From NCBI GenBank assembly GCA_035457705.1, contig DATIBD010000098.1, positions 62,001 to 126,000 on the forward strand: a stretch of 64,000 nucleotides of DNA, given 5' to 3'. The notes under the pieces are model-generated. The model was not told the origin of the DNA. It ran no database searches and was given only the letters and a program-made list of their open reading frames with translations. The position numbers and the translations under genes are program-made. This DNA comes from DASPGQ01 sp035457705. Lineage in GTDB: Bacteria > Acidobacteriota > Vicinamibacteria > Marinacidobacterales > SMYC01. Below, in pieces: positions 1 to 7,494 of the stretch (positions are counted from its first letter, which is position 1; every line of letters begins with the position of its first letter).

Positions 1-12
1 CGCGCGAGCCAC

Positions 13-1752
13 ATGAAAAAGCTCGACGCCCTGCTGCACACCACGAGGTCCGTGGGCTTGCTCGCGCGTGAGGAGCTCGTATCGGTCATCGTCGACTGCA
101 CCGCTCGGCGAAAAGTCTCGCCAAAGATCGACGCCTGGGGTGGTGGGTGTTCGGGGATCGCTGGCACGGAAAACACGATCGTGGCCCGAGTGCCACGGGA
201 AAAGCTCGCGGCTCTCGCCCGAATGAAAGACGTCCGCTACGTCGAGGCTAGCACGCGCCTCAAGCTTCATTGCGATCGCGCTCATGTTTCGTCCGGCCTC
301 GTGCGAGGAAACTCCCGAACGGTCTCTCAGACCGGAGCGGGCGTTCTCGTCGGCGTTGTGGACACCGGGATCGACGTCAAACACCCCGCATTTCGAATCA
401 ACGGCAAGACGCGCATCGTCAACTACCTCGATCAGTTCACCGACCGGGAGCTCGATGCGTCCGCGATCGATGCCGGGGCGGCCGACGACGTCACCGACCC
501 GGTAGGCCACGGCACCCACGTGGCGGGAATCGCCGCGGGAAACGGTGCTGGCTCGCCCGGCCGAAGGCTGCGGGGCGTCGCTCCCGAAGCCGATCTCGCC
601 ATCGTGAAGACGACGCTCGAAAGCGCGGATATCCTTCGAGGCATCGCGCATATCTTCGACCTCGCGGGAAAGCGGGGCCAGCCCTGCGTCGTCAACTGCA
701 GCTTCGGTGGACATTTCGGCGGGCACGACGGCACCACCATCGTCGAAAGGACCATCGATGAGCTTTCCGGGCCGGGCAAGCTCGTGGTCGTCTCCGCGGG
801 TAACGAAGGGGGCGACCCGATCCACGCTCACACGCGCCTTCGGGGCGATGGCGCGAGCCCGGCTCGGTGGGAGGCGGCGTTTCATCTCAAACCGCGGGTC
901 GTGGACACCGAGACCGGATCGCAAGAGCTCGGTGTGCTCGGTCTCCAGGTCTGGCAGCAGCGCGAGGACGCTCTTCGCATCGCACTCCATGCCCCGGGGG
1001 GACAGGTCGTGGAGGCCCCCGAGGAGGGGCTGTCCGAGCTCGACTTCGATTCGTTCTTCGTGAGCGTCTCGCGGCAGGTCCATCCCTACAGCGGGGATCC
1101 CTTCGTCACGTTCCAGCTCTTCGCGGCGGCTCAGACCGCTTGGCTCACGGGTTGGCGTCTCGTGGTCGAAGAGGTGTCGCCGGGAAGCGCGAAGGTGGGT
1201 GCCGTGCACGCCTGGATGGGAGACGGCGCCGAGGGAAACTTCGTCACCGGCGCGACGTTCGAGTACCTCGTGGGCATGCCGGCGACGGCCTATTCCGCCA
1301 TCGCCGTCGGCTCCTACGTCACGCGGAACGAGTGGAGCTCGCGGGATCCCGCTCACCCGACGGTGCGCCTCGAGGCGCTTCAGCTGGAGTCGCTGTCGGA
1401 GTTCAGCAGCCGCGGACCCACGCGCGACGGGCAGAACAAACCCGAGGTGACCGCTCCCGGCGAGTGGTTGCTCGCTCCCCTCTCGAGCGCGGCTTCGCCC
1501 ACCGAGCTACCGCTCTTCACGCGAGTTTCGGATATCGACTACGCCGCCCTCAGGGGTACGAGCATGTCGGCGCCCTACGTCACCGGAGCGCTGGCCCTTC
1601 TGCTGCAAAAAGACGGAACGATCGACTGGGCGGAGGCCAAGAGACGCATCATGAAGTCGACCCGACAGGACGAGAACACGGCCGTCTGCTGGAATCGGGA
1701 CTGGGGCTATGGCAAGCTCGACGTGGCGCGGCTGCTCGCCGTCGAGCCTTGA
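13..1752 (+). CDS. Subtilisin-like serine peptidase (family S8)
   Basis: This encodes a 579-residue protein with the full S8 catalytic triad. Asp117 lies in DTGID, His166 in GHGTHVAG and Ser517 in GTSMSAP. Residues about 19-85 look like an inhibitor-I9-type propeptide, ending near the HCD that precedes the catalytic domain. There is a long insertion between His and Ser (about residues 240-480), larger than in classical subtilisin. No clear signal peptide is visible at the chosen ATG, so an upstream start outside the window remains possible: only 12 bases precede it. The next gene starts 5 nt after the stop and resembles this protein's own propeptide, suggesting one transcription unit. The S8 assignment is secure. 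Substrate and location are not known. Confidence 0.93.
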   Translation: MKKLDALLHTTRSVGLLAREELVSVIVDCTARRKVSPKIDAWGGGCSGIAGTENTIVARVPREKLAALARMKDVRYVEASTRLKLHCDRAHVSSGLVRGNSRTVSQTGAGVLVGVVDTGIDVKHPAFRINGKTRIVNYLDQFTDRELDASAIDAGAADDVTDPVGHGTHVAGIAAGNGAGSPGRRLRGVAPEADLAIVKTTLESADILRGIAHIFDLAGKRGQPCVVNCSFGGHFGGHDGTTIVERTIDELSGPGKLVVVSAGNEGGDPIHAHTRLRGDGASPARWEAAFHLKPRVVDTETGSQELGVLGLQVWQQREDALRIALHAPGGQVVEAPEEGLSELDFDSFFVSVSRQVHPYSGDPFVTFQLFAAAQTAWLTGWRLVVEEVSPGSAKVGAVHAWMGDGAEGNFVTGATFEYLVGMPATAYSAIAVGSYVTRNEWSSRDPAHPTVRLEALQLESLSEFSSRGPTRDGQNKPEVTAPGEWLLAPLSSAASPTELPLFTRVSDIDYAALRGTSMSAPYVTGALALLLQKDGTIDWAEAKRRIMKSTRQDENTAVCWNRDWGYGKLDVARLLAVEP

Positions 1753-1757
1753 GAACC

Positions 1758-2006
1758 ATGCGACCGCGAGATCTGGCAAGACAAAGAAGTCCGCGAGTGG
1801 TGCGGGTGCTCGTGGAGCTGACCGAGCGCGCGGTGGACGAATCGACGCTCACCCGCCTACGCAAGCTCGGTCTCGAGGTGGAGCACGTGGTGCGGAACAA
1901 GGTCGTGGGCTCCATTGCCAGCGAGAAGATTTCGCGGCTGGAATCCGACGCGATCGTCAGGATCGTGGAGAGATCCCGAAAGCTCGAGCTCGACGAGCCT
2001 TCCTGA
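1758..2006 (+). CDS. Small stand-alone S8 propeptide/I9-inhibitor-like protein
   Basis: This 82-residue protein follows the subtilisin gene by 5 nt. After a basic N-terminus it reads VLVELTERAVDESTLTRL, a loop, then a segment ending SRLESDAIVRIVERSRKLEL. This matches by eye the layout of residues 19-85 of the upstream protease (VIVDCTARRKVSP, then ALARMKDVRYVEASTRLKL). That is the beta-alpha-beta plus helix pattern of I9 propeptides. I infer a trans-acting chaperone or inhibitor of the adjacent protease. It has no signal peptide. The ATG at 1758 is chosen because longer versions of the frame run as a shadow through the protease gene. The alternative is an unrelated ferredoxin-like small protein. 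Confidence 0.7.
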   Translation: MRPRDLARQRSPRVVRVLVELTERAVDESTLTRLRKLGLEVEHVVRNKVVGSIASEKISRLESDAIVRIVERSRKLELDEPS

Positions 2007-2057
2007 GTGTCCCCCGGGCGCCGGCGCGCTAAAATCTCCAGCAGGCTGATGAAAAAG

Positions 2058-2101
2058 GGCAGTCCAGCCCGCGCGAGCGAAGCGAGCCCGGCGGGCTTGC
2101 C
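2058..2101. repeat. Imperfect inverted repeat in intergenic region
   Basis: Between the small inhibitor-like gene and the M13 peptidase gene, GGCA (2058-2061) and AGCCCG (2066-2071) pair with CGGGCT (2092-2097) and TGCC (2098-2101). Part of the loop (GCGAGCGAAGCGAGC) can fold again. No T-tract follows, so it is not an obvious intrinsic terminator. It could be a dispersed repeat or a structured leader. Confidence 0.4.
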
Positions 2102-2188
2102 GCGCCGTAAGCAGCCCCGAGCCGTGGCGGCACGATCGATTACGGGTCCCGCCACGCCACTGAGCACTAGAGTACGCAGGGAGGTTCG

Positions 2189-4216
2189 ATGAATTCACGC
2201 CATCTGCTCGGCTTTGTGGCTTCTGCTCTCGCCGTTTCGGTCGCCGCGTCACAGCGCGCCGATCTCGTCTCCGGAGTGGATCGGTCCGGATTAGACGAGT
2301 CGGTACGGCCTCAGGACGACTTCAATGCCTACGTGAACGGCACCTGGCTTCGGGAGACCCAGATCCCAGCGGACCAGTCACGCTGGGGAAGTTTCACGAT
2401 CCTCGTGGACGAGAGCGAGAAGAACCAGCGCGCCATCGTCGAAGAGCTGGCCGAGAAGAAAGAGCTAAAGCCGGGTACGGATGAGCAGAGAGTGGGAGAG
2501 TTCTACAAGAGCTACCTGGACACCGACCGAGCGAACGAGCTTCTGGTCAAGCCGCTGCAGGAACCGCTGAATCGAATCCTCTCGGCCGAGAGCGTTCAGG
2601 ACCTGCTCCAGCTCCAGGCCGAGCTCAGAATCGACGGCATCGACTCGCCGCTGGCGCTCGCCGTCTTTCCCGACCTCGGCGATTCCACGCGTTACACCGT
2701 GTACTTGTTTCAATCCGGTCTGACCCTTCCCGACCGCGACTACTATTTCAAGGAAGGGGAAAAGTTCGAGGCACTCCGCGAGGAGCTCCCGCGATATGCG
2801 ACGAAGCTCTTCGAGCTCGCTGGCGTGGACGATGCCGGCGCGCGGGGCCGGGCGGTGTTCGAGATCGAGCGCCGACTGGCGGAGCACCACTGGACGGCGG
2901 AGGAAACGCGCGACGTACAGAAACTGTACAACCCTTACGGGCGCAAGGATCTCGCGTCGGCCACCGATCGAATCGCGTGGGACCGCTATCTCGAGAGCTC
3001 CGAGATCGCCGACGTGGACACAATCGTGATTGCCCAGCCGTCCTATGTAAGCGCGCTGGGAGGGCTCACGGACGACGTCGCGCTCGCCGACTGGAAGAGC
3101 TACACCATATTCCGGCTTCTCCACGACATGGCGCCCTATCTTTCCGACGAGCTCGTGGAGGCGAACTTCGATTTCTCCGGCCGACTCGTGAATGGGCTCG
3201 AGGAGATTCCGCCGCGCTGGCAGCGCGGGGTTCGGAACGTGAATCAGCTCATGGGGGAAGCCGTGGGTAAGCTCTACGTGGCGCGCCACTTTCCTCCCGA
3301 GGCCAAAGCGCGCATGGAGCAGCTCGTCGAGAACCTCATCGCCGCTTTCGGCCTTGCCATCGACGAGCTCGACTGGATGACGGACGAGACGAAAGAGAGG
3401 GCGCAGGAGAAGCGGAAGAAGTTCGTCTACAAGATCGGCTACCCCGACACCTGGCGCGATTACTCCAAGCTCGAGATCCGGAGCGACGACCTCGTGGGCA
3501 ACGTTTTCCGGGCGAATGCGTTCGAGTATCGCCGAAACGTCGAGAAGCTGGGCGGGCCGATCGATCGCACCGAGTGGGGCATGACCCCGCAGACCGTGAA
3601 CGCTTATCATGATCCTACGAAGAACGAGATCGTCTTCCCCGCCGCGATTCTTCAACCTCCCTTCTTCGATCTGATGGCCGACGACGCGGTGAACTACGGT
3701 GCCATCGGCGCCGTGATCGGTCACGAGATCGGCCACGCGTTCGACGACCAGGGCCGCCGCTTCGATGGAGACGGGAACCTCCGCGACTGGTGGAGCGAGT
3801 ACGACGCGGGGTCGTTCGAGGAGAGTGCCTCGATGCTCGTGGATCAATACGATGCTTTCGAAGCGCTGCCGGGCTTGAACGTGAACGGCCGGCTCACGCT
3901 CGGTGAGAACATCGGTGACCTCACGGGGCTGACCATCGCCTACCGGGCCTACCTGGCCTCACTCGAGGGCAAGGAAGCGCCGGTTATCGACGGCTTCACC
4001 GGACCGCAGCGATTCTTCATCGGCTACGCGCAGACCTGGCGCTCGAAATCGCGCGAGGAGTCCCTGCGCCAGCTCGTTCTGTCGAATCCGCACGCGCCGG
4101 AGAACTTTCGTGCCAACGGTCCTCTGCGCAACGTCCCCGAGTTTTACGAGGCGTTCGGCGTCAAGGAAGGCGACGGCATGTGGCTCGCTCCAGAAAAGCG
4201 CGTCGCCATCTGGTAG
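2189..4216 (+). CDS. M13 family metallopeptidase (neprilysin/PepO-like)
   Basis: This 675-residue zinc endopeptidase has the M13 layout: a long helical N-terminal region and a C-terminal catalytic domain. The zinc motif is VIGHEIGHAFDD (His512, Glu513, His516), with the third ligand Glu573 in GENIGDLTG. The N-terminus, with a hydrophobic run up to AAS, looks like a cleavable signal peptide, so the enzyme is likely periplasmic or secreted. Length matches the usual 650-700 residues. The start is supported by AGGGAGG about 5 nt upstream. M13 enzymes cleave short peptides, which fits the many peptidases in this window. Confidence 0.95.
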   Translation: MNSRHLLGFVASALAVSVAASQRADLVSGVDRSGLDESVRPQDDFNAYVNGTWLRETQIPADQSRWGSFTILVDESEKNQRAIVEELAEKKELKPGTDEQRVGEFYKSYLDTDRANELLVKPLQEPLNRILSAESVQDLLQLQAELRIDGIDSPLALAVFPDLGDSTRYTVYLFQSGLTLPDRDYYFKEGEKFEALREELPRYATKLFELAGVDDAGARGRAVFEIERRLAEHHWTAEETRDVQKLYNPYGRKDLASATDRIAWDRYLESSEIADVDTIVIAQPSYVSALGGLTDDVALADWKSYTIFRLLHDMAPYLSDELVEANFDFSGRLVNGLEEIPPRWQRGVRNVNQLMGEAVGKLYVARHFPPEAKARMEQLVENLIAAFGLAIDELDWMTDETKERAQEKRKKFVYKIGYPDTWRDYSKLEIRSDDLVGNVFRANAFEYRRNVEKLGGPIDRTEWGMTPQTVNAYHDPTKNEIVFPAAILQPPFFDLMADDAVNYGAIGAVIGHEIGHAFDDQGRRFDGDGNLRDWWSEYDAGSFEESASMLVDQYDAFEALPGLNVNGRLTLGENIGDLTGLTIAYRAYLASLEGKEAPVIDGFTGPQRFFIGYAQTWRSKSREESLRQLVLSNPHAPENFRANGPLRNVPEFYEAFGVKEGDGMWLAPEKRVAIW

Positions 4217-4485
4217 AGATCCTCAGTTGCTCGTGCCCGACCGACAGAAACGATTCGCCGCGCGAGCCCCATCGATACGTGTCGACCAATGCGTCGTTCT
4301 TCAGCAGCCGTTCGTACCCAGAGAGATTGGTTACGACTCGACAAGCCGCGGGCTGGGCTGTTGTAACGACATGGTTCCGGTGGTAGCATCGCGGCTGAAT
4401 CAGAAGCCCACTACTTGCGCCCCCCCAACCTAGCGCAATGGACGCGAGCGTGCCCCTGGGCTTCTGGTACTACGGAGGCCAAACC

Positions 4486-4695
4486 ATGCTTACTAAGAGA
4501 ACTGCAAGCTTCGTTGTTTTGCTCGGTATTGGACTCTTGATCGTCTCTCTCACAGCCGACATCACCGGGATTGGAGACGACAACAAGTTCGGGCTCAGGC
4601 AAGTCATGGGCACCGTCGTGGGGGCGCTCGTCGCGATCGTCGGCCTGTACATCATGTTCAAAAGATCGCAGGCCGGTGGCCGCCCGAACAAGTAA
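4486..4695 (+). CDS. Small two-helix membrane protein
   Basis: This 69-residue protein is mostly two hydrophobic helices (FVVLLGIGLLIVSL and GTVVGALVAIVGLYIMF). They are separated by a short polar loop and followed by a basic tail. The frame is open from an ATG at 4438, but the ATG at 4486 is preferred because GGAGG lies 7 nt before it and the membrane segment starts there. No family is recognised. The 4217-4485 interval before it holds no other convincing gene. Confidence 0.6.
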   Translation: MLTKRTASFVVLLGIGLLIVSLTADITGIGDDNKFGLRQVMGTVVGALVAIVGLYIMFKRSQAGGRPNK

Positions 4696-4788
4696 CAGCT
4701 CTCGCTCAGGCTAAACAAAACCGCCTACGTTGCGGCTCCGCTCGGCTGTGTCGGCCCTCGCGTCGAGCTCAGCGAGCCGCGAGCGACA

Positions 4789-6558
4789 TCAGTTGCTCGT
4801 GCTCGACCCGTCTGTTTTGAGCAGCACCTTGCCGGCCCGATGGCCGTTGACCTCGCCGTCCTCGACGACAATGTCTCCGTTCACGAGTACCCATTCGATG
4901 CCTTCACTGTAGAGGTGCGGGTTCCGATAGGTGGCGCGGTCCCGGATGCGCGCCGGGTCGAAGGCGATGAGATCCGCCCATTGCCCCTCTTCGATGAGCC
5001 CGCGATCGCCGAGGCCGATGATCTCGGCGGGAAGTCCGGTCGCTGTCTGGATCGCAAACGGCAGATCGATGACGCCCAGATCGTAGACGTATCTTCGGAT
5101 TCGCCGGGTGAAAGCACCGTAGGAGCGCGGATGGGTGAGCCCGAAGCCGTACTCGGGTACCCAGCCATCGGTACAGGCCGCCATGAACGGCTGCTGGATG
5201 TACGTCACGACGTCGTCGTCCGACATGTGAAGCTGGGTGAATGAAGCTCCCTCCAGGGTGAGCTCGACCGCGGCCCGGGCCTCGGAGATCCCGCGCGCCC
5301 GAGCCAGCTCGGATAGACGCAACCCCACGAGGCGCTCTTCGGGATGAGAGGCGATCTCGAAGATCTCTGCCCCTCCCGGGCCTGAGATACGATCCAAGAC
5401 GGCCTCGAGAAGAGCTGGAGAAGTCTCCGGATCCGCGAGACGCTCGCGAAGACGGTGTCGGAAGATCGCCTCACCTCGAAGCCGATCGGTTCCGCGAACC
5501 GCGTTACCAAAAGCCTGCTGTGGGTTCTCCAGCAAGAAGTCGAGGTCGAAGCGACGTCCCAGATTGGGCTCGAGGCGAAAAGCCCAGCGAAGTAACTCGC
5601 CCGGATCCGTACCCGCCGGGGCGAGGAGCTCGCGCATCTCCTGTTCCTCAAACAGGGCTCCGATGGGAACGAGCGACACGTCGATGCCGTCGCTCGACGT
5701 GTCGTAGGGGTAGAGATCGGCGTAGATCTTCACGCCGTTGGCGCGCGCCTCGGCGATCTGTGCGACCGCGGGACGCGCCTTTCCCCAGTTGCGCTTGGGC
5801 GAAGCCTTGATATGGGTCGCTACCGCACGCACGCCCGTCTCTTTGGAAAGGTGTATGGTCTCCTCGATGGACTCGAGCAGCATGTCTCCCTGGTTGCGCA
5901 TGTGGCTGATGTAGAAACCGTCGATGGCGGCCACCGGACGCGCGGCGTCGACGACTTCGTCGGGCGGCGAGTGACGTCCAGGATAGTAACCCAGTCCCGA
6001 AGACAGGCCCCAGGCGCCTTCGGCGAGAATGCCGGCAACGTGATCCGCGATGGCCTGCCGTTCCGCTTCCGATGCCGGCTGGTCGATCCAGCCCATGACT
6101 TCGATTCGCGCGCTTCCTTGCCCCGCAAGAGGAACGACGTTGTTGCCGACACCCTGTCGCCGCCAAAGCGCCACCTGTTCGCTCAAGCTCCCGCCGAGAG
6201 GCCAGGCGTGCCGCCCGTCCTGTCCTACGACGACCGTGGTAATGCCCTGGAGGAGATTGTTCGCCGCCGTCGCCAGGTACGGATCGGAGAGACCGGTGTC
6301 GGCGTGGCTATGGATGTCGATGAACCCAGGGCCCACGTACAAGCCCGACGCGTCGATGATCCGAGAGGCGCGCGCGCTCGAAAGGTCGCCCACGGCGACG
6401 ATGCGGCCGTTGCGAACGGCAACGTCTGCGCGACGCGGATCCGCTCCGGTTCCATCGATGACCATCCCGCCGCGAATGACGACGTCGGGCTCTTGCGCGA
6501 CGCTCAACGCGCCGATTGCGAGGAACGCGATGGTCGAAAGGATACGCGTCTCATGCAT
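4789..6558 (-). CDS. N-acyl-D-amino-acid deacylase-type amidohydrolase
   Basis: This is a 589-residue amidohydrolase-superfamily enzyme. It begins with a signal-peptide-like stretch (IAFLAIGALSVAQ), then the D-aminoacylase start pattern: IRGGMVIDGTG, the metal site GFIDIHSHAD, and later ISHMRNQGD and TDGWVPEYG. The C-terminus carries the family's closing beta-sandwich (WVLVNGDIVVEDGEV). Such enzymes hydrolyse N-acyl-D-amino acids or related D-peptides using zinc. The exported form would act on envelope- or medium-derived substrates. The length is slightly above the roughly 480-550 typical of the family. It converges on the small membrane protein gene. Confidence 0.9.
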   Translation of the reverse strand: MHETRILSTIAFLAIGALSVAQEPDVVIRGGMVIDGTGADPRRADVAVRNGRIVAVGDLSSARASRIIDASGLYVGPGFIDIHSHADTGLSDPYLATAANNLLQGITTVVVGQDGRHAWPLGGSLSEQVALWRRQGVGNNVVPLAGQGSARIEVMGWIDQPASEAERQAIADHVAGILAEGAWGLSSGLGYYPGRHSPPDEVVDAARPVAAIDGFYISHMRNQGDMLLESIEETIHLSKETGVRAVATHIKASPKRNWGKARPAVAQIAEARANGVKIYADLYPYDTSSDGIDVSLVPIGALFEEQEMRELLAPAGTDPGELLRWAFRLEPNLGRRFDLDFLLENPQQAFGNAVRGTDRLRGEAIFRHRLRERLADPETSPALLEAVLDRISGPGGAEIFEIASHPEERLVGLRLSELARARGISEARAAVELTLEGASFTQLHMSDDDVVTYIQQPFMAACTDGWVPEYGFGLTHPRSYGAFTRRIRRYVYDLGVIDLPFAIQTATGLPAEIIGLGDRGLIEEGQWADLIAFDPARIRDRATYRNPHLYSEGIEWVLVNGDIVVEDGEVNGHRAGKVLLKTDGSSTSN

Positions 6559-6641
6559 GGCAAGCCTCCTCCTGCGGGAACGAGCGCCCGCATTTTAGGC
6601 TCGCCCGGGCGATGGCTCAAACGGTGGCGCGGGAGTGTCCC

Positions 6642-7391
6642 TTACTTCCTTTCCATGAAATTGACGACCGCTCCGAGGCCGCTATCTTCCGTCGACAGAG
6701 TCACCGTAGCCGTGCGGGACTCGTCGGGAGCAGCGGCCACGACGACCGCGCCTTCGGGCGTCTTGGTGCGGCTGCGGATCTCGAGCCCTGCCGCTTCGAG
6801 TCCTGACGTGTAGAAAGCCAGGAGTGAGTCGACCCCATCGCTCGTTTCGAAGCCGAAACCGCCGGCCCTCATTTGCGGCGTTTCCGAGGAATAGGTCCCG
6901 TTGGGAGTGCTCCCGGGATAGACGGGTACCCAGGCGGGAATGTCGGATACGTTGGTGCCTGCCCCGAACGTCGCCGTTCCCTCTTCGGTCGTGACGGTCA
7001 TTCGCCCCCCCTCGCCCTTGTCGGCGTCGAGATCGAATTGCGCCGTCTCGCCCTCCGACGAGAAAGAGAATCGTCCCGCCTCGATATCCTCGTAGCTGAA
7101 CGTGAAAACTTTGCCCGAAGCGGTATCGCGAAAAGTCACCATCCGGGAGTCCTTGTCAGCTTCCACGAGCTCGATCTCGGGATGAGCGGCGGCGATCATG
7201 CGGGACATCGTCGCGACGGGATCCTCCTCCATGTCGCGCGCGACGTCCCTTACCTTGCTGAACACGAACATCCCGACGAGCACGGCGACCACGCCTCCGA
7301 CGACCAGGATTCCGGCGCAGCCGATCCCGAGCCAGGCCCAGGGACTCAGTCCTTGTTTCTTGGGAACGGGCGGTGGTCCTCCGCTAGCCAT
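6642..7391 (-). CDS. Membrane-anchored hypothetical protein
   Basis: This 249-residue protein has a proline-rich cytoplasmic start (GGPPPVPKK) and one transmembrane helix at about residues 17-45 (GIGCAGILVVGGVVAVLVG). A beta-rich extracytoplasmic region follows, with a repeated FDLDADKGEGGRMTV-like pattern. The helix opens WAWLGIGCAGI, a start style often seen in proteins of unknown function. The ATG has GGAGG 7 nt upstream. It lies downstream of the duplicated permease, separated by about 100 nt, so co-transcription is possible but not shown. No enzyme motif was seen. Confidence 0.7.
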   Translation of the reverse strand: MASGGPPPVPKKQGLSPWAWLGIGCAGILVVGGVVAVLVGMFVFSKVRDVARDMEEDPVATMSRMIAAAHPEIELVEADKDSRMVTFRDTASGKVFTFSYEDIEAGRFSFSSEGETAQFDLDADKGEGGRMTVTTEEGTATFGAGTNVSDIPAWVPVYPGSTPNGTYSSETPQMRAGGFGFETSDGVDSLLAFYTSGLEAAGLEIRSRTKTPEGAVVVAAAPDESRTATVTLSTEDSGLGAVVNFMERK

Positions 7392-7494
7392 GATTCGTCC
7401 TCCGAGTTTTCGTGAGCGTACTTCATTATTCGCACTGCGTGCTCACATCTCATACCCTTCGAAGCAGCCCGATGCAGACGATTATCGCATCAAT

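Noticed and set aside
2465..3847. Long minus-strand open frame opposite the M13 peptidase
   Set aside because: Antisense shadow of a clearly real gene; its product has no recognisable motifs.
4226..4807. Direct repeat TCAGTTGCTCGTGC at about 4225 and 4791
   Set aside because: One copy is the end of the amidohydrolase coding sequence; a 14-nt match without flanking similarity is too short to call a duplication.
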